Numbered from the stretch's first letter, positions 25,264 through 36,985 are shown. The stretch is DNA of 64,000 bases from Engraulis encrasicolus (GCF_034702125.1 NC_085869.1:53956214-54020213); one strand, 5' to 3'. Translations and numbers: made by a program. The notes: generated by a model not told the origin, from the letters alone.

Positions 25264-25935
25264 CGGGCAGGCAGGCAGGCAGTGTGGCAGGCAGGCAGGC
25301 AGGCAGAGAGACAAGCAGGCAGGCAGTCAGGCAGACAGGAAGGCAGGCAGACAAGCAGGCAGGCAGGCAGGCAGGCAGACAGACAGGCAGGCAGGCAGGG
25401 CAGACAGGCAGGCTGGCAGACGGGCAGGCAGGCAGGCAGGGCAGACAGACAGGCAGACGGGCAGGCAGACAAGCAGGCAGGTAGGCATTCAGACAGGCAG
25501 GCAGGCAGGGAGACATCCAGGGAAGCAGGCGGGCAGGCAGGGCAGGCAGGCAAGGCAGACAGGCAGGCAGGCAGACGGGCGGGCGGGGCAGGCAGGCAGT
25601 CAGGCAGACAGACAGACTGGCAGGCAGACAAGCAGGCAGTGTGGCAGGCAGGGTAGGCAGGCAGGCAGACAGACAGACAGGCAGGCAGGCAGGCAGGCAG
25701 ATAGACAGACAGGCAGGCAGGCAGGGTGACAAGCAGGCAGGCAGGCAGGCTGGCAAGCAGGCAGTAAGGCAGGCAAGCAGACAGGCAGGCAGGCAGGCAG
25801 GCAGGCAGGTAGGGAGGCAGGCAGGCATGGCAGGCAGGCAGGCAGGCAGGTAGGGAGGCAGGCAGGCAGACAGGCAGGCAGGGCAGTGTGGTAGGCAGGC
25901 AGGCAGGCATGGCATGGCATGGCAGGCAGTGTGGC
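25172..25935. repeat. 760-bp (GGCA)n tetranucleotide array
   Basis: Nearly continuous GGCAGGCA repeats with GACA, GGGC and GTGTGGCA variants; short GTGTGG blocks recur near 25206, 25281 and 25641. Because the unit is four bases, all six frames stay open, giving Gly/Arg/Gln-rich frames on one strand and Cys/Leu/Pro-rich frames on the other. These are not genes. Confidence 0.98.
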
Positions 25936-26246
25936 CGCAAATCTGATTACCTTAAGAGGATCTCCAGCTGTTTCAAAACAGCTTGCAAGCGGGTGCAGCG
26001 GCTCAACGCCACTTTATCCATACAACAGGGTGAACAAGCACTCGACTTTATTAATATTATTATCAACTGTAAAGACTATTACAGTTAAGTTAGCGGGCCC
26101 TACTTTGATCCCCGGGGCCGGGGAATAAAATGGTAGCTATACTGAAGGAAGTTAAATTGTACAGTAGGCTACATGTGACGTGACACAATTGTTATGAGAG
26201 GGGCAAATGACGGACATGTTGCTTTGTGTGCTTGTCACTCTTGTTT

Positions 26247-26560
26247 AGCTTCTATGCTGCAAAGCTTTGGAACCTGCTTCCACATGACGTAAAAAATGCA
26301 CCCACTAGCTTTAAATCTAGACTCAAGACAAAACTGCTCTCAGATGCTTTCCCCTAGCTTAAATTATATATCATTCTTATTTTTATATTTTACCATAGGC
26401 CTATGTTTTATCTTAATGTTTTAAATGTTCTTTGACTCTAATTTCTTTCTTTCTTTCTTTCCCTCTTCTTTCCTTTCTTTTTGCATTTGTTTTTTTGTGA
26501 AGCACCTTGAGTTGCACATGTGTATGAAATGCGCTATACAAATAAACTTGCCATGCCTTG
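26247..26560 (+). mobile_element. L2-like LINE 3' end (5'-truncated)
   Basis: A 36-codon in-frame end, 26247-26357, contains AAKLWNLLP and FKSRLKTKLL, the conserved C-terminal signature of fish L2-like reverse-transcriptase proteins, followed by TAG. The 3' tail carries GAAGCACCTTGAGTTGCA and TGCGCTATACAAATAAA, typical of these LINE 3' ends. Everything upstream is missing, as expected for a dead 5'-truncated copy. Confidence 0.8.
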
Positions 26561-27282
26561 ACTTGCTTTGTTTGTGTCTCACTAATATTTTTGCTATTTT
26601 TGTCGTCGTGCAATTGTCTGGTTGCTCTTGTTTATGTAGGGCGCCTTATATTCGCACATCCTGTGCATGTGTATTTGGATAAGGAAGTCAGATTTAATTA
26701 TCTTCATAACTTGATTTCATTCCATCTGAATTGGAGTTCTAAATATGGCGTCGCTTCCTGGGCAGCGTAAATTGGCTGTGAATATGAATACAAACAAAAA
26801 AACCTTAACTGCATTGCATTACCATATTTGGCGACAATGGAATGGTTGGTTATTGTCTATAGAGACGCGGCGGCATCTGTTAACTAATGAAGCAAACATG
26901 TTTAATAAGAGGACAGTAGCTGAGATTTCGGAATAAGCAGTTCCGTTGACAGTTAATAAGGAAGCTGGTTCTAAGCCAAGCTTTGCATAGCAATGTCCCT
27001 TGGACACTGTCCACGAACAGACCACATATTGTACCACAAAAGGCGAACGGCTGCCAACTGTAGCTGGCACATCAAATTGTGTGCATCTATTAAGATTGAT
27101 GCCGTGTATTTGCAAGCAAATATGCAGTGATCCTCTGCTTACAGAGATCTAATAAAAAAAGAAGAGGAATTCTAGAATTTACAGCACATCAGCTAATTCT
27201 TTTATCATTTTTGTGGAAGGTTCAAAGGCAGCTCTTTGGCAGATTGAAACCGACATAAAGAAAATGTGTATGTTTGTGTATT

Positions 27283-27284
<2 letters not shown>
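26561..27284. other. Non-coding stretch, nothing recognised
   Basis: AT-rich sequence without a supported exon, repeat structure or inverted-repeat ends. Confidence 0.5.
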
Positions 27285-27321
<37 letters not shown>

Positions 27322-27349
27322 CTGTCTCTGTGTGTGTGCATGAGAGTGC

Positions 27350-27421
<72 letters not shown>
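27285..27421. repeat. (TC)n followed by (GA)n microsatellites
   Basis: A (TC)n run at 27285-27318 and a (GA)n run at 27352-27421 lie 34 bp apart. They are reverse complements, so a stem is possible. Confidence 0.97.
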
Positions 27422-27422
<1 letters not shown>

Positions 27423-28085
27423 TATATATTATGAGAATGCGTATGCCACAGTGATGAAAAGGGAATCTATTCTTGCCCACTGCATCCCCTCCCCGGCTTC
27501 TGACTTCAACAATGGCAGTGGCACAGCGCACAGCGAGGCTTTTGATTTCCGAGACAGCCCCCTGTCAGTGGTTTCATTCCACCAAATGGGCTCCTGTGTT
27601 ATATACCAGAGCCGTGTCAAAGGCAGCCATGTCATCACTCTGGCTCCTTTTGTACTTTTAAAAGGAGAAAGTCACAAGTTTAAAGACACCCTGCAGACTC
27701 TCACAATGTCAAAGAGGGGTGGTGGGTGTGAGGGAGGGTGGCAGAAAAAAAGCAGCCTTTCGTTCGTTCGTTTCGCTCGTTTTCACTGGGGATCAAGTGG
27801 GACATCAGTTGCTTGCAAAGTTTTGGAAGGGTGTTGCATATACGAGAAGCGAGGCGGGTGAGGTTTTTTCTCCTGCGGTCGGTCATGTGCTGTGCAGTGC
27901 TGTGCTGGCTCTAAAAGCCTTTTTCCCTTCGGAGACCACAGATCAGAGCGTGTTGTTTGTTGCCGCTCCCTTGCTTGCCTTTTTGTGGCGCAAGAAGAAG
28001 TAGGACCACACGGTGCCCAGTGGCATCAATCCTGATCAGCCTGCACCCCCCCCCCTCCCCCCACTACACACATGCACGTGGACAC

Positions 28086-28121
28086 AGACACACACACACA
28101 CACACACACAAATGTGCATGC

Positions 28122-28208
<87 letters not shown>

Positions 28209-28220
28209 CACAATTTCACA

Positions 28221-28294
<74 letters not shown>

Positions 28295-28296
28295 TG
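28086..28296. repeat. Compound (CA)n/(CT)n microsatellite
   Basis: Two consecutive (CT)n-(CA)n blocks at 28126-28206 and 28222-28294, preceded by a short CA run. The duplicated compound arrangement suggests an expansion that copied a CT-CA unit. Confidence 0.97.
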
Positions 28297-28305
28297 CACA
28301 CACCG

Positions 28306-28598
28306 AGTGCGTTTTAATATGCGACCTTGCCTCCTCCACTTGCGCTTGTCTCCTCGTCCCGCCTCCTGGCCCCTCCTCCGTGGAGAAAACGATAAAGTTT
28401 CCGAGCTGTCAGCATAGCCACAACAACTTTTGAGGGACTGTTTTTCATTCACCATCCCAATCACAAATGAGAAAAAGACTCTACAATTGAGCTTTTGCAC
28501 GATATTGAAATATAATGCTGTTGTCAGTGATGTCATCATGACGAGAATCAAGTGGAGGAGGCAAGTGGAGGAGGCAAGGTCGCATATTGCAACGCACA
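28306..28598 (+). mobile_element. MITE family A, copy 1, with 5-bp duplication
   Basis: The ends AGTGCGTTTTAATATGCGACC and ...GGTCGCATATTGCAACGCACA form a terminal inverted repeat extended by CTTGCCTCCTCCACTTG. It is flanked by the perfect 5-bp direct repeat CACCG (28301-28305 and 28599-28603). Copies also lie at 32088-32367 and 46974-47258. No coding capacity. Confidence 0.88.
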
Positions 28599-28912
28599 CA
28601 CCGTGTGCCACACAGCTCACGCTGCCAGACAGACAACGTCAGGGTCGCATCCTTCACGCATTAATCACCTGTCAATCTCCTCGAGTCCTTGACTCCCACA
28701 GACCCCACCTCCCATCTCCCACACCCCACCTCACCTCACGCCCCCACAAGACACCTGACAAGTGGTGCAAGTCATTTGAAAAATGCAAAATGGCCGCCCG
28801 CACCCACCCACACACACTCGATTGTCTTTTTCTTCCCCTTTTCTCTTCCTCCTTTCTTCCCTCGCTCCCGTGCTGCCTCCACTTATTTTTGTGTAAGACA
28901 CCTGCAAAGCTG

Positions 28913-28913
<1 letters not shown>

Positions 28914-28940
<27 letters not shown>
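28914..28940. repeat. (CT)13 microsatellite
   Basis: Simple CT run. The flanking sequence 28941-29040 is unique. Confidence 0.97.
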
Positions 28941-28943
<3 letters not shown>

Positions 28944-29045
28944 CTGCGCCCGATGGAGGATGGCAGGGAATTATTTATGAGGCCTGTCAGTCAGCGTTGG
29001 CATACGCCCTGGTGTCATTCTTCATCTGGCCTCCGCTTGCATCAT

Positions 29046-29190
<145 letters not shown>

Positions 29191-29240
29191 CTATCCATCA
29201 TTTGCATGTGACATCAAACGTTCTAGTGGACGGCCACTGG

Positions 29241-29438
29241 CAGGGTTGCCAGATGAGGCTGATGATTTCCAGCCCAAAAAATGCTCAAAACCCGCCTAGA
29301 AGCACCAAATCCCGCCCAATTCTATTGATTTCTATGGCAAAAATTGGGCTGGTTTTTCTGCTAAATGCCATTTTTACCCGCACAAGGCCATCCTAAGCAG
29401 CCCAATTGGGCGGGAAGCAGCCCAATCTGGCAACACTG
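29241..29438 (+). mobile_element. hAT MITE family B, copy 1, exact 8-bp duplication
   Basis: Begins CAGGGTTGCCAGATGAGG and ends CCAATCTGGCAACACTG. It is flanked by the exact direct repeat GCCACTGG at 29233-29240 and 29439-29446, as expected for hAT integration. The interior has CCCGCCCAATTCTATTGATTT. The second copy, at 40762-40948, has its own duplication. Confidence 0.93.
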
Positions 29439-29490
29439 GCCACTGGACGGCAAGAGGACGGCAGAGTGCAGCATTAATGAATGGATTCCT

Positions 29491-30380
29491 ATGCTGCCCT
29501 ACTAAGGCAAAAGACAGTAACTCACCAGAGTGTGAAACTGAGAAAAATTATGTTAAATTTTTTTGAAAAGAAATGAATGTCACCACAATCTGGTTATAGC
29601 CACAAAGCTGTAATTTTCACAGTTTATAGTGTATGCCTGCCTACATCTATTCATAAAAAATAATTTTACAAACAGTTGACCTTTGACCCTTTTTTGGAAG
29701 TTACTGTGTTCTGCCTTAGCATGGCCCCCGGAATGATAGTTAGTCATACTAAGGCAAAAGACAGTAACTTCCATTTTAAATCTGAATAATAAGCAACAAA
29801 TACAAGTTTCACATATAATTTAAGCAGTATACACACTATTACAGTTATTATGACAAAATGTTTATTAACATATACATTGTTAATAATTATAATATAATAA
29901 TAATAATAATAATAAATGGGTTTTGTGTGTGTATTTGTATTTCATACTACCTCAAATAGTAGTTACACACATTTCCTATCAGGCTGATCATATTTCATAA
30001 TATTATAGTTTCATTTTAAAAAAAAAAATTATTATTATTTACATGCCTGAAATTTAAAGAAGGAGTTTTAACTGTTAACAGATGAACAGTAACTGAAGTT
30101 ACTGTGTTCTGCCTCAGTTTGGAACATCAGAGTTCCAGAATTCTGCAGGTCCAGAGCAGAAGGCTCTTCAGCAGTAACTGAAGTTACTGTGTTCTGCCTT
30201 AGTTTACCCAAAGGATTTTCAACTTGTTTTACTTTGCATCTTATTTTACCCTCAAAACAACTGATTTCAAACTGCATGTTTGTTCACATGATAAAACTGA
30301 TGCTTATTATTGCAAATATGACAAAAACTCATTTTTGAAAAATTTGAAGTTACTGCCTTTTGCCTTAGCAGGGCAGTATG
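29491..30380. mobile_element. 0.9-kb inverted-repeat element with repeated CAGTAACT sites
   Basis: The left end CTGCCCTACTAAGGCAAAAG and the right end, inverted, CTGCCCTGCTAAGGCAAAAG match over about 30 positions into the adjoining CAGTAACT. Six copies of an AAGGCAAAA-GACAGTAACT-type motif lie inside, at about 29501, 29699, 29750, 30083, 30174 and 30343. Two of these are palindromic, AGTAACTGAAGTTACT. It has no open frame and is non-autonomous. Confidence 0.72.
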
Positions 30381-31084
30381 GGACTCGCAACGTTTAGTAA
30401 CTCATAACGTAACTTGGATCACCGATAAACTAAACACCGTAAACACCCATTGGGCTGTTTGTTACAAAAACAGATAGGGTTACAAACCAGGCGTGACTTT
30501 CCATTGGATCTCAAAATAAAACGAGAAAGCTGAGGTGAATCGCGGCAACCAACTGGAAAACCATCAAACTAGCCTACTCGAGTAGCCTGGATGAGCACCA
30601 CGGTAAGTTTCTCATTTGCCATCCTTTATATCATCATTTGTCTCTTAATTCGTGAACGCTAGTTAATTTAAGTCTAATGTGCAATTTCAGTGGCTTTTTT
30701 ATGCGAGGTCAATGTAAGATGCTTTCCATGATTAACGTTAGCAGCATCATTACGCTATGATGGGCGTATGCTAAGATATTGCAGGCTGTAACGTAAACAC
30801 GGGATTCATAAAGCTCTTGGTGAAATAGCAAGGCTATGCCGTTCATACTGTTGAGGTTCAAATGTAAAAATAAACCATGTGTACATCTCTAGCGCTGATT
30901 TCCCAAGTAGCTTAGGCCTACTCTCCAGCATGATGCTGTCATGAAATGCCACCCTACCTTATCCATGCTGGCCTATGACATGCATAGGCCCACCAGTCTT
31001 GGTGTTGTCCTTGTCAATAATATACAGTGCACCACTTTGTTGTGTTGTCATCCAAATTGCCTGCCCTCTGAAATCACACACATC
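30381..31084. other. Non-coding or 5'-flank-like stretch
   Basis: No recognised repeat. At 30591-30602, ATGAGCACCACG is followed by the strong donor GTAAGT, which could be a very short first exon, but no partner exon was found. The rest is AT-rich. Confidence 0.35.
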
Positions 31085-31265
31085 AGAGGCTTAATGGTTT
31101 GGGAAGTGGTATTAAGATTGGAGGGTTGCGGGTTCAAATCCCATCCTACACCTCATCCAGGCTGAAGTACCCTTGAGCAAGGCACCAAGCCCCATGCTGC
31201 AGGGACAGTTAACAATTCACTGTGAGTAACAAAGTTGCTTTGGAGAAGTGTCAGCTAAGTGTTAT
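31085..31265 (+). mobile_element. tRNA-derived SINE, fish type
   Basis: A B-box-like GGTTCAAATCC at 31131-31141 follows a decayed A-box region. The body has CCTTGAGCAAGGCACC and ends TTGCTTTGGAGAAGTGTCAGCTAAGTG, the usual tail of a widespread teleost SINE group. Confidence 0.82.
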
Positions 31266-31957
31266 CTTTCTGTTTCTCCAGATGAGAAGAGCGATGATCT
31301 GATGTCATGACACATTGGATGTATGGAAGAGCCAGAGGTCCAGCACACCAAGCCAAGTTTAGCCGATTTCAACCTATCACACCAACTCAATGTAGTAATC
31401 AGTTCATTCAATGGCTCAAAGACTTTATTTTTAGACACAAAGTACAAATACATTTCAAGGTTATGTAGGTGATGGGAAGGGATATCTATTCTGGGGTGGA
31501 CATGTACAATAGACGTGCAAGTACTTATTGGTTGAACTAGGCCTGTAATAGTCAACCCATTGATGCTGGATGCTGTGAACACGTTGTATTGACCTAGGTG
31601 CCTGGAGCGACACAGCATTCAGGCATGACATATTAGATTTTTTTAGATAAAAAATGTGGTTAGAGCTGAATTAACATGTTCTAATGCAAGAGGATGGTCT
31701 TGGCTTTTAAAACTCATTTCATGTCTGTATATGTATATTCAGAGACTTATTTAGTTATTTGGGGTTTTTTTTATAGGATGAGGGCACCTTTCTTAAAAAG
31801 GGTATAGGCAATTGGCTGGCATTTTTTGCAGGTGCCGGCTAAAATGGGTTAATATTATTTACATACAGCACTATCCCCATACCAGTATACCCATGTCACC
31901 TGAGATAAACATTTAGTGGAGACAATATAATTAGTTAGACTAGACTGAAGATTGACA
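31266..31957. other. Non-coding stretch, nothing recognised
   Basis: No splice-bounded exon or repeat structure is visible. A minus-strand frame at 31262-31618 has no domain. Confidence 0.45.
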
Positions 31958-32525
31958 GGCGGTCATGGGTAAGTGGTTAGAGTGTCAGCCTTGTATCCCA
32001 AAGGTTGCCGGTTGGACTCCCGACCCACCAGGTTGGTGGGGGGAGTTAATTAATCAGTGCTCTCCCCCATCCTCCTCCATGACAGAGAGTGCGTCTTAAT
32101 ATGCGACCTTGCCTCCTCCACTTGCGCTTGTCTCCTCGTCCTGCCTCCTGGCCCCTCCTCCGTGGAGAAAACGATAAAGTTTCCCAGCTGTCAGCCTAGC
32201 CACAACAACTTTTGAGGGACTGTTTTTCATTCACCATCCCAATTGCAAATGAGAAAAAGACTGCACAATTGAGCTTTTGCAAGATATTGAAATATAATGA
32301 TGTTGTCCGTGATGTCATCATGACGAGAAGCAAGTGGAGGAGGCAAGGTCCCATATTAAGACGCACTCTGAGATACCCTGAGAATGGTACCGCCGCACTT
32401 GGGGCGCCATTGGGGACTGCCCCCTTGCACGGGTGAAGCATAAATGCAATTTCGTGCAGTGAACACTTGTGTGCTGTGTCACAATGTCAATGGGAGTTGG
32501 AGTTTCCCAGTTGGGCTTTCACTTC
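31958..32525 (+). mobile_element. tRNA-derived SINE split by a MITE
   Basis: The head has the A-box TGGGTAAGTGG (31967-31977) and B-box-like GGTTGGACTCC (32010-32020), then GGTTGGTGGGGGGAGT. The body resumes after 32373 with ACCCTGAGAATGGTACC, CCCCTTGCACGGGTGA and CAATGGGAGTTGGAGTTTCC. The break is the family-A MITE at 32088-32367. Confidence 0.85.
32088..32367 (+). mobile_element. MITE family A, copy 2, inside the SINE
   Basis: Ends AGTGCGTCTTAATATG and CATATTAAGACGCACT are perfect inverted repeats. The flanking 5-mers CAGAG (32083-32087) and CTGAG (32368-32372) differ by one base, consistent with an aged 5-bp duplication of a CTGAG site. Compare the exact CACCG duplication of copy 1. Confidence 0.9.
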
Positions 32526-32845
32526 ACGTTCACAGAAAATGTTCTACGTTGTTGTATTAGTACAATAAAATAAGCAAAACATGTCTGGATGGACTTCATC
32601 ATTTCAGTTATTTATTATCACAACTACTCACTATCAATGACAACCAGGGCTCACCAGCCAACCAGCCATATGCTGGGAAAATTAAGTTTTGCTGGTAGAA
32701 AAGAAAAAACATACTTGGCACTTTGACCCATTATTTAATGTACCGGAGATTAACATACTAGCCATTTTGGCTACTAGTGATTAAAAAAGTTAATTTAGAG
32801 CTCTGCTGAAAACTCCAACAACTGGTACAGGTGATCAGTGCATCA

Positions 32846-33985
32846 GGGGAGGAATGTAAGGGTAGGCCCGATGGATGAGGGGACCAGCATCACTGATGGT
32901 GAGGTCCTGGTGCTGCTGCAAAGCCCAAGCGAAAGAAGCCTCTCTGGACACCTCTTCACGTTGGCTCCCCCATCTAATTAAAAAAAAGAAAAGACAAACA
33001 TGCTATTTAAATGAATCTAGCCATGCATTGTAATGTACTGGTACAGTACTGAATAATTAAGTCCCTTGGCAATATTGTCTGAATTAAAATGTGATGTAAA
33101 ATGTCAGAAAATAACAGTCATCCCAACTTACTAGTCATGTATTTACCTGTGCTGCTGGGATGCAATTCTTGGACGTCATCCTGGCCACCATGACTCATGG
33201 TTTTAGTTTGGGTGCTGACCACCTGACTGATGAACCTGCAATTACAAAACAATAAAAATAAAAGATAAATAACAGGTTTGTTGTGCTTATCTTTCTCTTG
33301 TGAAGGTCATATTATCAAATGATTTATTTAATCAAATCAAAATTATTTAATAAAGTAGGCCTATGTAACCGACATTCTGTCCTATGTGTTTCTACATGTG
33401 CAATGTAATGCAACACCGATTTGAAACATTGAAGTATGTCAAGTCAGCTTTTATTGTCACTTTCTTCATATGGTCATACAAGGGAAACGAAATTACGTTT
33501 TTTCTGTACCATGCCAGGACATAGACAGGACTGACAATTTACAGACAGACAGAAAGTGCAATACAGGACAGGTAACAGTGATGGACTGGTAACATAAGTG
33601 GTCAATAATAATAGGCCTACAGTACAAATGAACATATTGGACATGTAAACAGAAGATAAGATATAGAAATATATTTTACAATAGCCTACATTGTGCAGAC
33701 GTGGCTGAAACAACAATGAAATCCACTTGGATGAAACGAAACGAGTGAATCCAAGTTAACCTACAAGATACATCTGAGATGAAAATATATGCTATTCAAA
33801 ACACCACTTTGCGAAATGCCTGACACAAAATGTACCGTGCGTCTTGTAGCAAGTTAGGTTAGCAGCATTATCTTACCTGTGCCATGCCACGAAGAAGAGG
33901 ATGCCATCCGCGGCAAGTATGTCTGGCTGCGGACTGTAGCGCCATATCCCTCTCTATATCCCTGTCGGCCATCTTGGCCCAGGCA
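32846..33985 (-). other. Candidate three-exon minus-strand transcript
   Basis: Three blocks have canonical splice sites on the minus strand. Exon a ends at 33877 before GTAAGA. Exon b is 33235-33147 (acceptor TTGTAATTGCAG, donor GTAAAT). Exon c starts at 32973 after TTTTTTTTAATTAG. Exon b is open in only one frame; joined with phase-2 and phase-1 introns the frame continues from exon a, through exon b (including MSHGGQDDVQELHPSST) into exon c, until a TGA near 32850. No in-frame ATG is seen in exon a, so translation could begin at the ATG in exon b. A different frame of exon c, including ASFAWALQQHQDLTISDAG, looks more protein-like, so this may be a pseudogene or a non-coding RNA. No family recognised. 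Confidence 0.25.
33437..33730 (-). repeat. Dispersed LINE-tail-like repeat
   Basis: Begins TATGTCAAGTCAGCTTTTATTGTCACTTTCTTC and continues with ACGAAATTACGTTTTT and CAGACAGACAGAAAGTGCAA. I recognise this order from a common fish dispersed repeat, likely the 3' tail of a LINE on the minus strand. Boundaries are approximate. Confidence 0.55.
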
Positions 33986-34085
33986 TCCCATCCATGTCCC
34001 TGTCGGCCATCTTGGCCCAGGCAGTCAATGCAATCATGTTGTACGGTTCAAAAAAACATACCCCTGTCGGCCATCTCGACTAAGA
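33890..34085 (-). promoter_or_regulatory. Repeated CAAGATGGCCGACAGGG promoter-like module
   Basis: On the minus strand, three copies of AAGATGGCCGACAGGG or a near variant begin at about 34080, 34020 and 33975. The last leads into GATATGGCGCTACAGTCCGCAG. The same module, once, lies on the plus strand at 39441-39530. AAGATGGC resembles YY1 sites, which in vertebrates often overlap transcription or translation starts. It immediately precedes exon a of the candidate minus-strand transcript. Confidence 0.4.
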
Positions 34086-35080
34086 ATCGTTAAAACTACC
34101 ATGGGACATTTATTGATGCTTTTAACTGACGGGTATTGTATTGCAGAATTTTAAGAGTCTGTTAAAATCCACTAATCAGCAAAATAGGCCTACTTAAACA
34201 TTAATATTTTACTTTTTTTAAATCATGACAAGTTTAGTGTACACAAGTCCTACAATGTACAGTCATTAAAATTCACGGCAAAGAACCTTAATTAATGAGT
34301 ATTATTGTTGCACTTACCTTTGATTAATCACATAGGCTGTATGTTAAACAAAGATAACCCAAATATAAACATAAAATGCATCTTTCTTTGATTTAAACTT
34401 GTCATGATAAAAAGGCCACCCAAACATCCACAACTCCCGATAGGCCTACTTCTAGCAGATATTACTGTTTAAAGACTTAGCCAAATGGAAAAGACAAGGG
34501 AAGGCCAAAGTAGCCTATGTTTTCAATTGGTTCAATTTAATCAAATTTGTTTATTAGACAAACACAGCTTCAAATCCACCGAAGACGGACCAGGACAATC
34601 AAACAAAATCAACACAAAAATAAACTTTTAATTAAAATATGAATAATTACATATGTGCAGACATTTAACTATGTGCACTCTCAGCCTCTGAAGCATCTTA
34701 TTTGTTAAGATAAAAATGCCATCCAAACACAATACTAAATGAAAATAATTGAAGTATAAACGTGTACATAAATAAAACATTTACTACACATTTCCAAGAG
34801 TGGCTGCTATTCTGATATCATCCAGGAAGACCGTAATGGTGAGATTATAAAAGAACATTTTCTCAACTGGAGTTGTGTTGGAGTGTGTGGGAGAGTCAAA
34901 GGAAATGTTGGGAGTGTGTGTGTGCGTGTGTGTGTTTGTTTGTGTATGAGTGTTAGCCATTATAAATCGAATACAAATCCACAGGCTCAACTAGCTTATT
35001 AGGTACTTATCTAAACACTGTTGCACTGAAATGCTGACAATATTTTGATAATAACAATTAATTCGCCTCCCATCTTTGTT
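34086..35080. other. AT-rich non-coding stretch
   Basis: No repeat or exon recognised. A short GT tract lies at 34912-34943. Confidence 0.5.
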
Positions 35081-35345
35081 TCAGTTGGCCAAGTGGTTGC
35101 TTACCGCAACACCACTAGGTGTACACAAGTTCATTGCACTGCCAGACACAGACCTTGATACCAAAACTTTAGGGAATGTGTGACTGTTAGGGTGGGCACA
35201 CGTTGCCAGTACGGCTAGGTTTTGCGTGTCCTGGCACTCCTTCGAGAAGTCCTCCATGTCCTCTTGTATTTCGAAGTCGAACACAAAGGGCTCCATGTCC
35301 ACCTCCACTTCTCTACCCGTCCTTTTAACCCTTATTGGTCAGCAG

Positions 35346-35390
35346 TCACTGCACAGCCTGGTGGAGGTCCGTCAACAGCAGGAGCTCATT
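35346..35390 (-). CDS. Candidate terminal exon (exon 4) of unrecognised gene
   Basis: A strong acceptor, AATTGTTTTGTTTTAG on the minus strand, precedes 35390. The exon opens in phase 0 as NELLLLTDLHQAVQ and stops at TGA (35348-35346). This phase is exactly that delivered by candidate exon 3. The sequence after the stop (35345 down to about 35080) holds a 75-codon frame with no recognised domain and is treated as 3' untranslated sequence. The call depends on exons 1-3 and on no homology. Confidence 0.35.
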   Translation of the reverse strand, partial: NELLLLTDLHQAVQ

Positions 35391-35499
35391 CTAAAACAAA
35401 ACAATTCAGGAATCATGTGTGAATTGTAGACACATACTGTGTCTCAGAGGGCACACTTGTGGACCTCAGGCACTAGGTTTCAGTGTGTATGGCAGATTG

Positions 35500-36187
35500 C
35501 AGGGACCTCAAACTCAGGCCCGGGGGGCAAATCTGGCCCGCTCAGTCCTTTTATTCGGCCCACAAGGTCATTTCAAATGTGCATTACAGTTGGCCCACAC
35601 ACCATTAATGTATAGTATGAACATGAAATTTGGTGTCACAGGAATATAAGTGGGCACAGGCCAATGGAACAGTTCACACTAATATGCAGCACAATATGTG
35701 CAGTAGTGGAATGCATTGCCACTGCCCTTACAATTCGATTACGATTCAGGAGGGTGAAGTTTCGTTTCAAATCGATTCAGTCTGATTCTATGATGCATTG
35801 TAATGCATTACATTTCTACTGAAAGCAACGCACATTTTTATCGGTTATGAGGCAGTACAAGCACTGAACAACATTTTATTGGCTGCTCTGTGTCCTGTAA
35901 TTCTCCAGTTTTCAATGCTTTGAAGTGCTTTAATTTAATGTAAAGTTCATTTACTCCGGAAATGCCCACGGAAGTAATTGAAACATTAAAAAATATGCTG
36001 CATCAATTTGAGCATTTGCTGAATAGATTATTGAATTGGCCTGCCCCGCTTTGCCTAATCGATTATTGTTGACATTACTAATGTGCAGGCACATTTGAAA
36101 TGTCATATATGGGTAAAGAGTGTGTGTGAAATTTAAGTGCATACACACCGAATTTGGCCCTCAGGCAATTTGAGTTTGACACCCCTG
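35500..36187 (+). mobile_element. hAT-type element, CAGGGGTGTCAAACTC family
   Basis: The left end CAGGGACCTCAAACTCAGG and right end GAGTTTGACACCCCTG are inverted, with GGCCC-rich subterminal parts (GGGGCAAATCTGGCCC and GAATTTGGCCCTCAGG). The 8-bp flanks GCAGATTG (35492-35499) and GCATATTG (36188-36195) differ at one base. A further dispersed sequence of about 35702-36080 sits inside it. Confidence 0.8.
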
Positions 36188-36985
36188 GCATATTGGTTAT
36201 GCATTGAAACATTGTTCTCGAAGTGCATAAGTGCGCCATCTGAGACACAGCGATACTGTATAACACGTCACACTCAACACACACACCACCTGGCCGCTAA
36301 ACAAGCACACCAAGTTGTATTAAAATGTGTTGGTTGGGCCCCAAAGTGTCCCATTTCACGTGAAATTACCCCAAAAACCATTATATTTTCTTTAAAATCA
36401 CTTGAATGATTGTGGGTTGCACTCATGAAATATCAACTCATCTCTGTTTATGCTAATGGATATATTCTGCCATTGAGTTAGATATGTAATGTTTACCTTT
36501 AACCTCTTTCTTCTGAATATAATTAGGTAACATTTTTCAGGTGTTACTGCTTAAATCTTACATGACTGGTATGCATACTTTTTCAATACATTGATCACTT
36601 GGTTGCATTACTCCTTCATACTATGCAAATGCTGCAACTGATCACCTTGATCTTGTGATTGTTTTGTGTGAGGGCTGGGCAGAGTGGCAGGCTGGCTGTG
36701 GAGAGAGGATTAAAAAAAGAGAGAAAAAGTTAAAGACGCGATGGAAATGTCCAATCGTCATTGTGACACAGCACACATTGAAATGGCATTAATGCTGCAG
36801 CCCAGTTGGTGCCTCAGGGGAGCATTGCAGCAGAATGGTACCATGAACAGGGTGGGAAATGGGGAGAATAATAATTGTTAATAATCATCCTCTCCAATTT
36901 GGCAGGTTGGGAATAGAACTGACAACATTCAGGGTACAAATCTGACTCTAACTTACCCATGACTATTTATCCTTTAGTCCAAGTA
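35695..36985 (+). repeat. Direct duplication block, copy 1
   Basis: This segment, from TATGTGCAGTAGTGGAATGC to CCATGACTATTTATCCTTTAGTCC, recurs at 37225-38225. Copy 1 alone contains about 36275-36560. It begins in the middle of the hAT element at 35500-36187, so the duplication happened after that insertion. Confidence 0.88.

Noticed and set aside
24995..25940. Long Cys/Leu/Pro and Gly/Arg/Gln open frames (about 300 codons)
   Set aside because: They arise from the GGCA tetranucleotide array, which keeps all frames open; no non-repetitive protein sequence or splice context.
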